This document shows positions 6,863-14,103 of a stretch of DNA of 14,569 nt, piece by piece. Both the position numbers and the translations under genes were made by a program. The notes under the pieces were generated by a model. The model ran no database searches. It had not been told where the DNA came from and saw only the letters and a program-made list of their open reading frames with translations. Each line of letters begins with the position of its first letter. Positions within the stretch are counted from its first letter, which is position 1. Where the stretch lies: NCBI GenBank assembly GCA_025357895.1, contig JANYLL010000243.1:1-14569 (forward strand), given 5' to 3'. This stretch comes from Ignavibacteriota bacterium (GTDB taxonomy: Bacteria > Bacteroidota > Ignavibacteria > Palsa-1295).

Positions 6863-8068
6863 GTGACTCAAAATTTTTATATCGTCTCACATCCTATTGT
6901 GCCATTTCCGGCTACGGAAGTGGCGTCGCTTGCTGCAAAAAATATTCGTGCTGCTATCAAGGGCTCGAAGGTGATGCAGTTTCCTCTTGTCGATGGCGGT
7001 GAAGGTACAATGGAACAACTTATTACCTCAACGCTCGGTTCGTTCCTGGAAGTGGAGGCAACATCGGCATCAGGTGAGCAGCTTATTGTCCCGCTCGGTT
7101 TTGCAGGCGAAGGAGGATCGATTGGCGTAATCGAAATGCGTGCCATTGCCGAAACACCTCCTACAACGGTAATAAATTCGCAAAAGCAGACGAAGAAAAA
7201 TCGAATTGGATTTTCCGGGACGACATTTGGTATTGGTGAACTGATTGTTGATGCTCTTGATGAAGGCGCATTCTCAATAATTCTTGGCTGGGATGAGCCG
7301 CTTGCTAAGGATGCCGGATTTGGTATGGCACAGGCTTTGGGAGTAAGATTTTTAGATGCAAAGGGAGAGGAGCTTAATTTTAAGACTGAAACACCACTTT
7401 CGGAAATACAAACAATTGATCTTTCGTCACGTTCTTTTAAATTAATGAGTTCGCAGTTTTTTATAGCGCGCTCGGAAGCTGTCCGCAACGGAAAGTTCGA
7501 ACGCCAGGTAACAGTTGATCAGACGTTATTTGAAAATGAACTTGTGCGCATTGCATCGCTTCTAAAAAAAGAGAATAATATATCGCTTGATCTTGGAAAG
7601 GTAAATCTTGGAGGAAGTTGTATTGAATTTAGTCTTTCTGCATTTCTGAATTCGGAATTTAAGGATGGAGGGCCGCTTGCCATTGAAGCAGCTAATATCA
7701 GAGCTGCCCTTTCTGCTCAAGGAGGCACAATCATTTTTTTTGCAGATAAATTAGAGGATATCGCAAGTGATCGCGCCTCGCTTGCTTCGCGTGAGATCGT
7801 AAAAATTTCATCCGAGTGTAACGTGCCGATAATCGCAATTATTAATGAGCCTGCAAAGCCTGCATCAGAATCGCGGTATAAAAAGAAATTACCATTGCTA
7901 CAGCAAGTCTATTGTCTTGCCGATGTGCCGTTATTTTTCGCCCCCCTTGCTCCGGATGCTCCCCATACGGAGCGCAGGCGATATTTTTCTGCCAGGCTTG
8001 AGAAACTTGTCGGTCTGAAATCGGAGGAGTTGAAAAACGTGACTGCTTCTCCAATTAGTATTCTATAA
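6863..8068 (+). CDS. Divergent glycerate-kinase-family protein, probably altered activity
   Basis: The 401 residues follow the glycerate kinase (PF02595-type) layout. A first strand Y-I-V-S-H-P is followed by D-G-G-E-G-T at 44-49 and the G-T-T-F-G-I-G-E-L-I segment at 119-128. Three positions that are nearly fixed in active enzymes have changed. The N-terminal P-D-S-F-K-G loop reads S-H-P-I-V-P-F-P (9-16). The G-G-S-A-T-N-D-G-G loop reads G-W-D-E-P-L-A-K-D-A-G (142-152). The late T-G-E-G-R-x-D motif reads I-I-F-F-A-D-K-L-E-D (290-299). Active members phosphorylate D-glycerate with ATP in the cytoplasm; this one may be inactive or act on something else. The GTG start lies just ahead of the first beta strand and has no Shine-Dalgarno; no better start is nearby. 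First gene of the compact run, ending 1 nt before the next. Confidence 0.75.
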   Translation: MTQNFYIVSHPIVPFPATEVASLAAKNIRAAIKGSKVMQFPLVDGGEGTMEQLITSTLGSFLEVEATSASGEQLIVPLGFAGEGGSIGVIEMRAIAETPPTTVINSQKQTKKNRIGFSGTTFGIGELIVDALDEGAFSIILGWDEPLAKDAGFGMAQALGVRFLDAKGEELNFKTETPLSEIQTIDLSSRSFKLMSSQFFIARSEAVRNGKFERQVTVDQTLFENELVRIASLLKKENNISLDLGKVNLGGSCIEFSLSAFLNSEFKDGGPLAIEAANIRAALSAQGGTIIFFADKLEDIASDRASLASREIVKISSECNVPIIAIINEPAKPASESRYKKKLPLLQQVYCLADVPLFFAPLAPDAPHTERRRYFSARLEKLVGLKSEELKNVTASPISIL

Positions 8069-8069
8069 T

Positions 8070-8738
8070 GTGAAACAGTTTATTATTTCCTTTCTTCTGC
8101 TCTTCTGTGCTTCTCACGTATCGGCTCAAATTGAGTTGGATAGCGCTGAAGTTTCCAGTTATCACCAGAATATTTTCCTAAAGTTTTTTTTACCAAAAGG
8201 AATTGCCGAAGGGGTAGCTCTGAGATCGTATATTCGTTCGACGGCATGGAGTGAATTCCGTAAATCACATTCCGATCCTGAATCCTTTGACGAAATATAT
8301 GATGATGCGGATGAACTTTGCAAGGATAACAGAACTGCGGCGATCCTTGCCTCCAGTATTGCGACCTTGGAGCATAAAACTATTCCGATCAAATTATTTT
8401 TTGGCCTCACTTTTTCTATTCCGCTGACGATGGAAAGTCAGCAGGATTTCGATGCCCGTGTATCAAAGTTGCCCGAATTTATTTATGATGCAAAAATATC
8501 CGACCGCGATAAATTGCAGCATTTCTTCTTTTCTGCATTTTTCATGCGAATATTGAAGATGAATTTACTAGTGACATTGTTGGGAAATGGCGTGGAGATC
8601 GGCGAAGATCTTTTTATTGTAGGGGGTATAGATGATCCCCGCGACCGACATGCTAATAAAGACGGCAGACGATTCGGCGAAGCCTGTGACCACGATATTT
8701 TGCCGATGCCCAGCAAATATTTAACACCAAATCAGTAA
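8070..8738 (+). CDS. Secreted protein with DKLQH and DDPRDRHAN motifs, unknown function
   Basis: The 222 residues begin with a standard Sec signal peptide (M-K-Q-F, hydrophobic core, cleavage after V-S-A at residue 19). The GTG start at 8070 is chosen because the ATG two bases upstream is followed at once by a stop in its own frame, and because the resulting n-region is right for a signal peptide. The C-terminal third carries a striking pattern: D147-K-L-Q-H151-F-F-F, then G-N-G-V-E176-x2-E179-D180, then D188-D-P-R-D192-R-H-A-N196-K-D-G. A D-K-x2-H ... E ... D-x3-D-x2-A-N-x2-G layout recalls small envelope families such as DUF2279/VanZ-like proteins, but I cannot confirm membership. The conserved polar residues suggest a metal site or an enzyme. 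It follows the kinase-like gene by 1 nt. Confidence 0.75.
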   Translation: MKQFIISFLLLFCASHVSAQIELDSAEVSSYHQNIFLKFFLPKGIAEGVALRSYIRSTAWSEFRKSHSDPESFDEIYDDADELCKDNRTAAILASSIATLEHKTIPIKLFFGLTFSIPLTMESQQDFDARVSKLPEFIYDAKISDRDKLQHFFFSAFFMRILKMNLLVTLLGNGVEIGEDLFIVGGIDDPRDRHANKDGRRFGEACDHDILPMPSKYLTPNQ

Positions 8739-8751
8739 AAATACATTTTTC

Positions 8752-9624
8752 ATGCGACTCATTGTTATTTCCTTTTTTCTGCTGGCTCTCATCGGTTGTG
8801 AAGGGTCCGGCTTTCGAAAGATCGAAGGTGCGAATGAGAAAGCGACCGTACAAAGTGCCCAGGAAGCTTTGCAACAAGTCGAACTTGCATTAGGTAAATA
8901 TAAAGAGATCAATCGTACTTATCCTCGCGTGACGGAAGTAGCGCTTTATGACACATTAAGAAATTACTTTGTTATTCCGATCGATGCAAACCATATTTAT
9001 CGAAACGAGGCAGATCAATCAAATTACATTGCTATCGGAGGAAGAAAAAATAAACTTATTTACCGGTATCCTGCGACGCTCGGTTCCGGTGATTACACTC
9101 TCTACTGGATTGGTGTGAACGGTATTGATGAGGAGGGAAGAGGGGATGATGTTTTTTCAGCTCGTGGAAAGATGCCTAAACAATTATCTCATAAATTAAT
9201 GACGAATTTCCGTGGTGATAGTTTAAGGACGGAATTCTCGCTTTCTGCAACGGGAAGTGATTTCATCAAGGACTCCGTCAAATTTCAGATACGTATTGGC
9301 AATGTGCCGCTCTACTCCGATTGGTGGCCGCTTGGTTCATATATTGTGGGGCGTCCTGAGCTCTCAGAAGCTGAACGTCAGGAAACAGTTAATATGGAGT
9401 TCGATAGATTCCTACATCCCGTTCATTTTATTACGGTGGATTCTTTGCTAAATGAGCGCAAACCTTCAGCAATCGCACATCAACTCGATGAAACGGTGTT
9501 TAAGAATCTTGCAAAAAGGAACTTGCAGGTATTTACGTATTATTCAGGATCAAAGGGTCTAAAAACGATCTATTGGAATCCACGGGAACGAAAAATTAAA
9601 GTTGTAGCACTTTCGACAAAATGA
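8752..9624 (+). CDS. Lipoprotein with a pseudopilin (GspG)-like domain
   Basis: The 290 residues begin with a short lipoprotein signal peptide with lipobox L-I-G-C at 13-16, so Cys16 should be lipidated. The following region (about 28-135) resembles the soluble part of type II secretion major pseudopilins. An A-x2-A-L...L-x2-Y-K helix precedes T-Y-P, followed by a Y-R-Y-P turn (104-107), D-Y-T-L-Y-W-I-G (114-121) and the acidic loop N-G-I-D-E-E-G-R-G-D-D (123-133). That loop corresponds to the calcium-binding G-A-D-G...E-G loop of GspG. The prepilin helix and its processing site are absent, replaced by the lipobox. A second domain (about 150-290) is unrecognised but resembles the whole next gene. 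The ATG follows an A/T-rich leader without Shine-Dalgarno. Its stop overlaps the next start by 4 nt (ATGA), so the two are probably translationally coupled. Confidence 0.75.
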   Translation: MRLIVISFFLLALIGCEGSGFRKIEGANEKATVQSAQEALQQVELALGKYKEINRTYPRVTEVALYDTLRNYFVIPIDANHIYRNEADQSNYIAIGGRKNKLIYRYPATLGSGDYTLYWIGVNGIDEEGRGDDVFSARGKMPKQLSHKLMTNFRGDSLRTEFSLSATGSDFIKDSVKFQIRIGNVPLYSDWWPLGSYIVGRPELSEAERQETVNMEFDRFLHPVHFITVDSLLNERKPSAIAHQLDETVFKNLAKRNLQVFTYYSGSKGLKTIYWNPRERKIKVVALSTK

Positions 9625-10160
9625 AATACCTCCTGATGTTGTTTTTTTCATCGCAGGCTTTTGCGCAATTTGCCGATACTACTGCGCCAAAACTCAAACC
9701 CATTGGAGCAGTGCTTAGGACGGTTCGGGAAATTGATATGACAAATGATACAATTCCTGAAATCTTACAGATCGAAACGACAAAGGCAAAACGAATGCGC
9801 GATATTAAGGTGCGCTTTTCAATTTATAGTAAATCAAAAATTCTTTATAGCCATTTGTGGAAAGCCAACGATTTTTTTGACCCAAAAGACAATCTTACCG
9901 ATACGATCAAATGGTTTCGCCTTCAGAGAATCATGAGAGTGTTTTTCTCGAACCAAAATTTTTCCATGAGTGATAGTGAAAGCATTGAATCACTATTTGA
10001 ACGCGTTCATCCTGTGGATGTAAAGCCCGGCTCTGCGGTTGCGAAAGAAATTTCGGAATATAACCATAAGATATTTTCCGTATACGCCGGACGTGATATG
10101 CTCTATGGGATTACTTGGATTGATTCGAAAAAGAAATTTGTCAGACTTTGGCGGAATTAG
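9621..10160 (+). CDS. Small secreted protein, paralogue of the preceding lipoprotein's C-terminal half
   Basis: The 179 residues start with a signal peptide (M-K-Y-L-L-M-L-F-F, cleavage after A-F-A at 15, mature end Q-F-A-D). The mature part aligns by eye with residues about 150-290 of the lipoprotein just upstream: I-K-V-R-F-S-I-Y...I-L-Y-S-H-L-W against V-K-F-Q-I-R-I-G...P-L-Y-S-D-W-W, and I-F-S-V-Y-A-G-R-D-M-L-Y-G-I-T-W near the C-terminus against V-F-T-Y-Y-S-G-S-K-G-L-K-T-I-Y-W. Identity is low, so the duplication is old or the match is to a common fold. There is no lipobox, so it should be free in the periplasm or outside, where it could partner the anchored protein. Function is unknown. 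It starts on the ATGA overlap and ends 3 nt before the nuclease gene. Confidence 0.72.
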   Translation: MKYLLMLFFSSQAFAQFADTTAPKLKPIGAVLRTVREIDMTNDTIPEILQIETTKAKRMRDIKVRFSIYSKSKILYSHLWKANDFFDPKDNLTDTIKWFRLQRIMRVFFSNQNFSMSDSESIESLFERVHPVDVKPGSAVAKEISEYNHKIFSVYAGRDMLYGITWIDSKKKFVRLWRN

Positions 10161-10163
10161 AAA

Positions 10164-13100
10164 ATGTATTTCCTTACACGCAATAAAGGAGTTCTCGGAT
10201 TTTCTTCTTTCGAAGAAGAAATATCGCGTCGCGCAAAAAGCGGAGACACGAAGAGTTATCTTTATATAGTCCCGACCGGCGCCATTGCGCGTGAACTAAC
10301 TAATTGGGTAACGACGCTTTGCGAAGGGCAGGCAATAACGCTACCACATATTCTATCGTTAGATGATTTTATTCGCCGGTTGTCACTATTCATCAAGCCG
10401 GATATTCGTGTACTTTCCGATGCCGAGACTGCCGTTTTTATTGAACTTGCCCTGAAAGATCTACTCCGACAAAATGCACTGCATTATTTTGAAGGTGACT
10501 CTAAGCCGGAAGCTAAGCTTCCTATTTATAGGGGAACATTTGAACGTCTTGTTGCTGGTATTACAGGCTTAAAAGAAAGCGGCATTAAGCCGGAAAAACT
10601 CATTGAAGATATTAAACGCGCTGAAGCTGATGGTGAGCGTTTGATCGCTGACCGCTCCTCTCTTCGGCAGGCACATGATCTTGCTGCAATATATAAAGCC
10701 TACGAAGTAAAACTCGGCTCTACATTCACAGATAAGTACGGACAATATGGCATTGTCGGTCGTCATTTTGAATTGCCAACTGAAACACTGACTGAAGGAC
10801 AACTTGAGAAGATTACGAAAGTCTTCGCAGCGCTTTTCAACGGAGTAACGGATATTTTTATCGGCTCCTTTATTCGTCTTCATGAACCTGCACGAGAGAT
10901 CTTTTTTGCTCTTTCACATTTACAAGGAGTACGTTTGATTTTTGGTGTTGACTATGAAAGAGCGAACGAACCTCTTTTTGCTTTGCAGGAGCACTTAGTC
11001 CGTCGCGCAGAGGAAGAAGGATTTATATTCATTATTCCCAAAGATAAAAAAGATTCTCCTCCTGAAAAAATAACTTCATTCCAGAAAATACTTCGCAACT
11101 CATTTTTCAACTCTTCAAAGAATAACCGAACTGAAGGAGTTCGTATACATTCCTATGGCGCATCAACGACGAAGGATGAGATCCGTTTTGCTGCAAAGAA
11201 GATTAAAGAACTTGTTGCAAACTCTGGCGGAAAGATAGATTTATCTCGTATTTGTATTGCAAGTTACAGGCAAGATGATTATGCTGCTCTTGCCCGTGAA
11301 ATATTCCTTGAATATGATATTCCTGCAAATATAACGGATCGGGCACGGCTTGACCGTTCGCCGCTTTACCTTGCTTTTAATGCGCTCTTTGATCTTGCTG
11401 AATTTAATTTTAATCGTCGTTCACTGCTCCGGCTTCTTTCATCGCCATACCTTTTGATTTTGCGAGAGAACGGTGATAGGATCGATACAGCTAATCTTTA
11501 TGATGTTATTACTGAATTCCGGCTTCGCCAAGGTTCACCTTCTTGGCTGGAAGAAATATCGATCCATCTAGAAGATATCCGGGAAGAAAAACAATTAGCA
11601 TTGGATGAATTTGACGTTCGCGAACTTGATGAAAGATTGGAAAAGCTTCAGAGTGCGAAGAAAGATATTGAGATCGTCGAAAAATTAGTACATCGGTTAA
11701 AAGGGAATAAAACACCCGATGCGTTTCATAAGACGATGTTGAATGTGATCCGAGAATCCGGAGTTGTTCATCAACTACTTGATTCAAGCAGAGTGATGAT
11801 CGCAGCGGATGGATTAGAATTTGATGCGCGAAGCTATCGCGCATTCGCAGAACTTCTGGAAGAACTTCTTGATATTTGTTCAGAACTCGAACTCGAAAAG
11901 TCTTCGCTTCCACTTTCATTTTATACGGAGCGTATTCGAATTGCAGCTTTGCGAACACGTTTTGCTCCTCGTGCAGAGCCGGGCAGAGGTGTAATCATCA
12001 CATCTTTCGAACAGACAATTGGATATGAATTTGATTATCTTTTTCTTGTCGGGCTTAATGATGGAGTTTTTCCCGAGATCTATTCGCCATCGCTTTTTAA
12101 TCTAAAAGAACATCAACAGGGCGAAGATGAAAGATTAATAGAACAACGATATCTTTTTTATCAGACGCTTTGCACATTCCGCAAAGAAGTATACCTCATT
12201 TGGCATACCGGATCTGATGATAAGAAAAGTGAGATTGTCCGTTCGCAATTTGTTGACGCATTAGAGGATGTTGTTTCTTTTTCAGAAATCACAGTTCATG
12301 CGCAGGATGCTCAGATATTTTCAGCGAATGAATTCTTTCGCTACACCGGCAATCTAAAAAATATATCAAGTGAATTAGCACAACTTGCAAAAGACAAGGG
12401 CATTGATGAAATCGCACTTGAAACATTCCGGATGCAGATACCGCATTCGACGTTGATAGAAAAAAAGAGAGCAGAAAGTGCATCATCAGAATACTCAGGG
12501 GTTCTCCCTCTTAATGAACTCACAAAGGCTGAGAAAGAGGATCTTCTTGCCTATAGGGATAGAGTATACTCTATTTCGCAACTTGAAACGTATGCTGCAT
12601 GTCCGTTCAAATTTTTTGCAAAATATGTTCTTCAATTAGAATCCGGCAGGCAAAGTGATTCAGAAGAAGGTTTAAGCAGTTCGGAACGAGGGACGATCTT
12701 GCATGACACCCTTTATCAAATTCTCAGCGCTTTGCGTGAGCGGAAGCAGGATATTCGTTCAATAAGCGATGATGAGTTTGTTCAGATCCACAGTGAAATA
12801 GCGTTATTGAAAAAGACCGAAGGCAGGTATGGCAAAAATCATCCATTCTGGCAGCTTGATAAAGAATCAGTGTTCGAACCTCCGACGCCCGGTATAGGAA
12901 TGCTCCAAAAATTTATCGAAGCTGAAAGAAGATTCTCAGCTTTTATCACGAAACCAAGTTTCTTCGAAGCAACATTTGGTATCAAGGCCTCAGAAGAAAA
13001 ACGTGATAAGATGCTTTACCGTGAAGATCATGTTGAGATCGACGGAATAAAATTCAGAGGCAAGATCGATAGGATCGATATGGATGAATCCTCAGGTATT

Positions 13101-13565
13101 TTTACGGTAACCGACTATAAATCCGGAAAAAACGCAAGTTCTAAAGACATTCACGAAGGAAGAAGTTTGCAGCTACCACTCTATCTTCGTATAGCAGAGG
13201 ATCTGCTGCGTGCGCATTTAGGAGATGAGTCGATGCGCGGCGTTGCAGGACTCTATCATACGCTTTTGGGCAAAGAATCCAGACAGCATTTGGCGCTTGG
13301 TTTGCATGAATTCGCAGGGCAGGCTTTCGAAGGACATAAAAGCGGCGGAAAAAACAAGCTTCGCAGCGAATTTGATACACCGGAAGAGTTAGAGGAGACG
13401 ATCGAGGCGACAATCCGCTTCGCAAAGAATTACGTAGAAGGAATAACACAGGGAAATTTTCCTCTTGTTAAAGAAGAAAATATAGCAGTCTGCACATATT
13501 GCGAATATAAGCAGATCTGCAGAGTAGGGGAGGCGTTAGAGAATGGGGCGTTACTGCATAAATAG
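10164..13565 (+). CDS. AddB-like PD-(D/E)XK nuclease with Fe-S staple, no Walker A seen
   Basis: The 1133 residues match the overall plan of AddB, the subunit that with AddA resects DNA double-strand ends for recombination. The C-terminal nuclease has H847 (G-T-I-L-H-D), G-K-I-D-R-I-D (966-972) and D-Y-K-S-G-K (984-989). It is framed by four cysteines: Cys813 (A-A-C-P-F-K-F-F) and C-x2-C-x5-C at 1110, 1113 and 1119. That is the 4Fe-4S staple arrangement known for AddB. The N-terminal half has helicase-like blocks (Y-I-V-P-T-G-A near 35; I-I-T-S-F-E-Q near 615), but the G-x4-G-K-T Walker A expected within the first ~20 residues is missing (L-T-R-N-K-G-V-L-G-F instead). ATP hydrolysis in this subunit is therefore doubtful. 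No addA lies in the window. The start is 3 nt after the preceding gene. Confidence 0.85.
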   Translation: MYFLTRNKGVLGFSSFEEEISRRAKSGDTKSYLYIVPTGAIARELTNWVTTLCEGQAITLPHILSLDDFIRRLSLFIKPDIRVLSDAETAVFIELALKDLLRQNALHYFEGDSKPEAKLPIYRGTFERLVAGITGLKESGIKPEKLIEDIKRAEADGERLIADRSSLRQAHDLAAIYKAYEVKLGSTFTDKYGQYGIVGRHFELPTETLTEGQLEKITKVFAALFNGVTDIFIGSFIRLHEPAREIFFALSHLQGVRLIFGVDYERANEPLFALQEHLVRRAEEEGFIFIIPKDKKDSPPEKITSFQKILRNSFFNSSKNNRTEGVRIHSYGASTTKDEIRFAAKKIKELVANSGGKIDLSRICIASYRQDDYAALAREIFLEYDIPANITDRARLDRSPLYLAFNALFDLAEFNFNRRSLLRLLSSPYLLILRENGDRIDTANLYDVITEFRLRQGSPSWLEEISIHLEDIREEKQLALDEFDVRELDERLEKLQSAKKDIEIVEKLVHRLKGNKTPDAFHKTMLNVIRESGVVHQLLDSSRVMIAADGLEFDARSYRAFAELLEELLDICSELELEKSSLPLSFYTERIRIAALRTRFAPRAEPGRGVIITSFEQTIGYEFDYLFLVGLNDGVFPEIYSPSLFNLKEHQQGEDERLIEQRYLFYQTLCTFRKEVYLIWHTGSDDKKSEIVRSQFVDALEDVVSFSEITVHAQDAQIFSANEFFRYTGNLKNISSELAQLAKDKGIDEIALETFRMQIPHSTLIEKKRAESASSEYSGVLPLNELTKAEKEDLLAYRDRVYSISQLETYAACPFKFFAKYVLQLESGRQSDSEEGLSSSERGTILHDTLYQILSALRERKQDIRSISDDEFVQIHSEIALLKKTEGRYGKNHPFWQLDKESVFEPPTPGIGMLQKFIEAERRFSAFITKPSFFEATFGIKASEEKRDKMLYREDHVEIDGIKFRGKIDRIDMDESSGIFTVTDYKSGKNASSKDIHEGRSLQLPLYLRIAEDLLRAHLGDESMRGVAGLYHTLLGKESRQHLALGLHEFAGQAFEGHKSGGKNKLRSEFDTPEELEETIEATIRFAKNYVEGITQGNFPLVKEENIAVCTYCEYKQICRVGEALENGALLHK

Positions 13566-13672
13566 CGGCGGAATTCTTCAATAGCCTTCTGTCGTTAGAA
13601 GAATTATAACTTCCCGTGTATATGCTGCTTCCCCATTTTGATGTTTGAAAATTACTTTAATATATATAATTT

Positions 13673-14002
13673 ATGTCAGACTATAAATCCAACACAGGCA
13701 ATTCAGTCCAATCATTTTTAACAGGTGCACTCATCGGGGGTGCTATCGGCGCTGCAGTTGCATTATTTTATGCTCCAAAAAAAGGAAGAAAGCTTCGTGA
13801 AAATATTTCCGATACTTTTGAGGATCTCACGTCCCGCTTAAGCGGACTTATCCGACATGCCAAAGAGTCAGGAGAAGATCTCATTCACGATGGTATGGAA
13901 GCCGGTGATGAATTAGTGCATGATGCTTATAAAAAAGCTGAGGGGCTGATTAACGAAGCAGACCGCATTATTCATGAGGCAAAATCGCGCGTTATCGGCT
14001 GA
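13673..14002 (+). CDS. YtxH-like small membrane-anchored protein
   Basis: The 109 residues carry the YtxH hallmark: one Gly/Ala-rich membrane helix (about 14-32, F-L-T-G-A-L-I-G-G-A-I-G-A-A-V-A-L-F) running into Y-A-P-K-K-G-R-K-L-R. The rest is a charged amphipathic helix with repeated A-K-E-S-G-E-D-L-I-H-D/D-A-Y-K-K-A-E patterns, likely a coiled coil on the cytoplasmic side. Members are often stress-linked and poorly characterised. A 107-nt gap after the nuclease gene suggests its own transcript. The leader is extremely A/T-rich with no Shine-Dalgarno. A similar short membrane protein follows, a common pairing in these bacteria. Confidence 0.85.
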   Translation: MSDYKSNTGNSVQSFLTGALIGGAIGAAVALFYAPKKGRKLRENISDTFEDLTSRLSGLIRHAKESGEDLIHDGMEAGDELVHDAYKKAEGLINEADRIIHEAKSRVIG

Positions 14003-14034
14003 GACGATAGATAAGTAACTGCGAATAAAGAATT

Positions 14035-14069
14035 GAGGAATGGAGTTCATGCACATTTCCTCTTTTCTT
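14035..14069 (+). terminator. Weak candidate terminator between the two small membrane-protein genes
   Basis: GAGGAATG (14035-14042) can pair with CATTTCCTC (14054-14062) with one bulged base, followed by TTTTCTT. This fits a Rho-independent terminator or attenuator after the YtxH-like gene, but the stem is short. Confidence 0.4.
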
Positions 14070-14103
14070 AATTTAATCTTTATAAATAAATCTAATCATT
14101 ATT

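Noticed and set aside
6877..7488. 203-codon open frame on the minus strand
   Set aside because: It lies wholly inside the glycerate-kinase-like gene in antisense, has Ser/Pro-rich low-complexity composition and no domain features; it is a shadow of the coding frame.
9621..10160. Treating the small secreted protein as a broken fragment of the lipoprotein gene
   Set aside because: It has its own complete signal peptide, a coupled start codon and an intact frame, so it is a separate gene.
13572..13605. Inverted repeat AATTCTTC...GAAGAATT after the nuclease gene
   Set aside because: An 8-bp A/T-rich stem with an 18-nt loop and no following T run; too weak to call a terminator.
13644..13673. TTTG-N19-TAATTTA promoter match ahead of the YtxH-like gene
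   Set aside because: The -7 box would overlap the start codon at 13673, putting the transcript start inside the gene, and no later start keeps the membrane helix.
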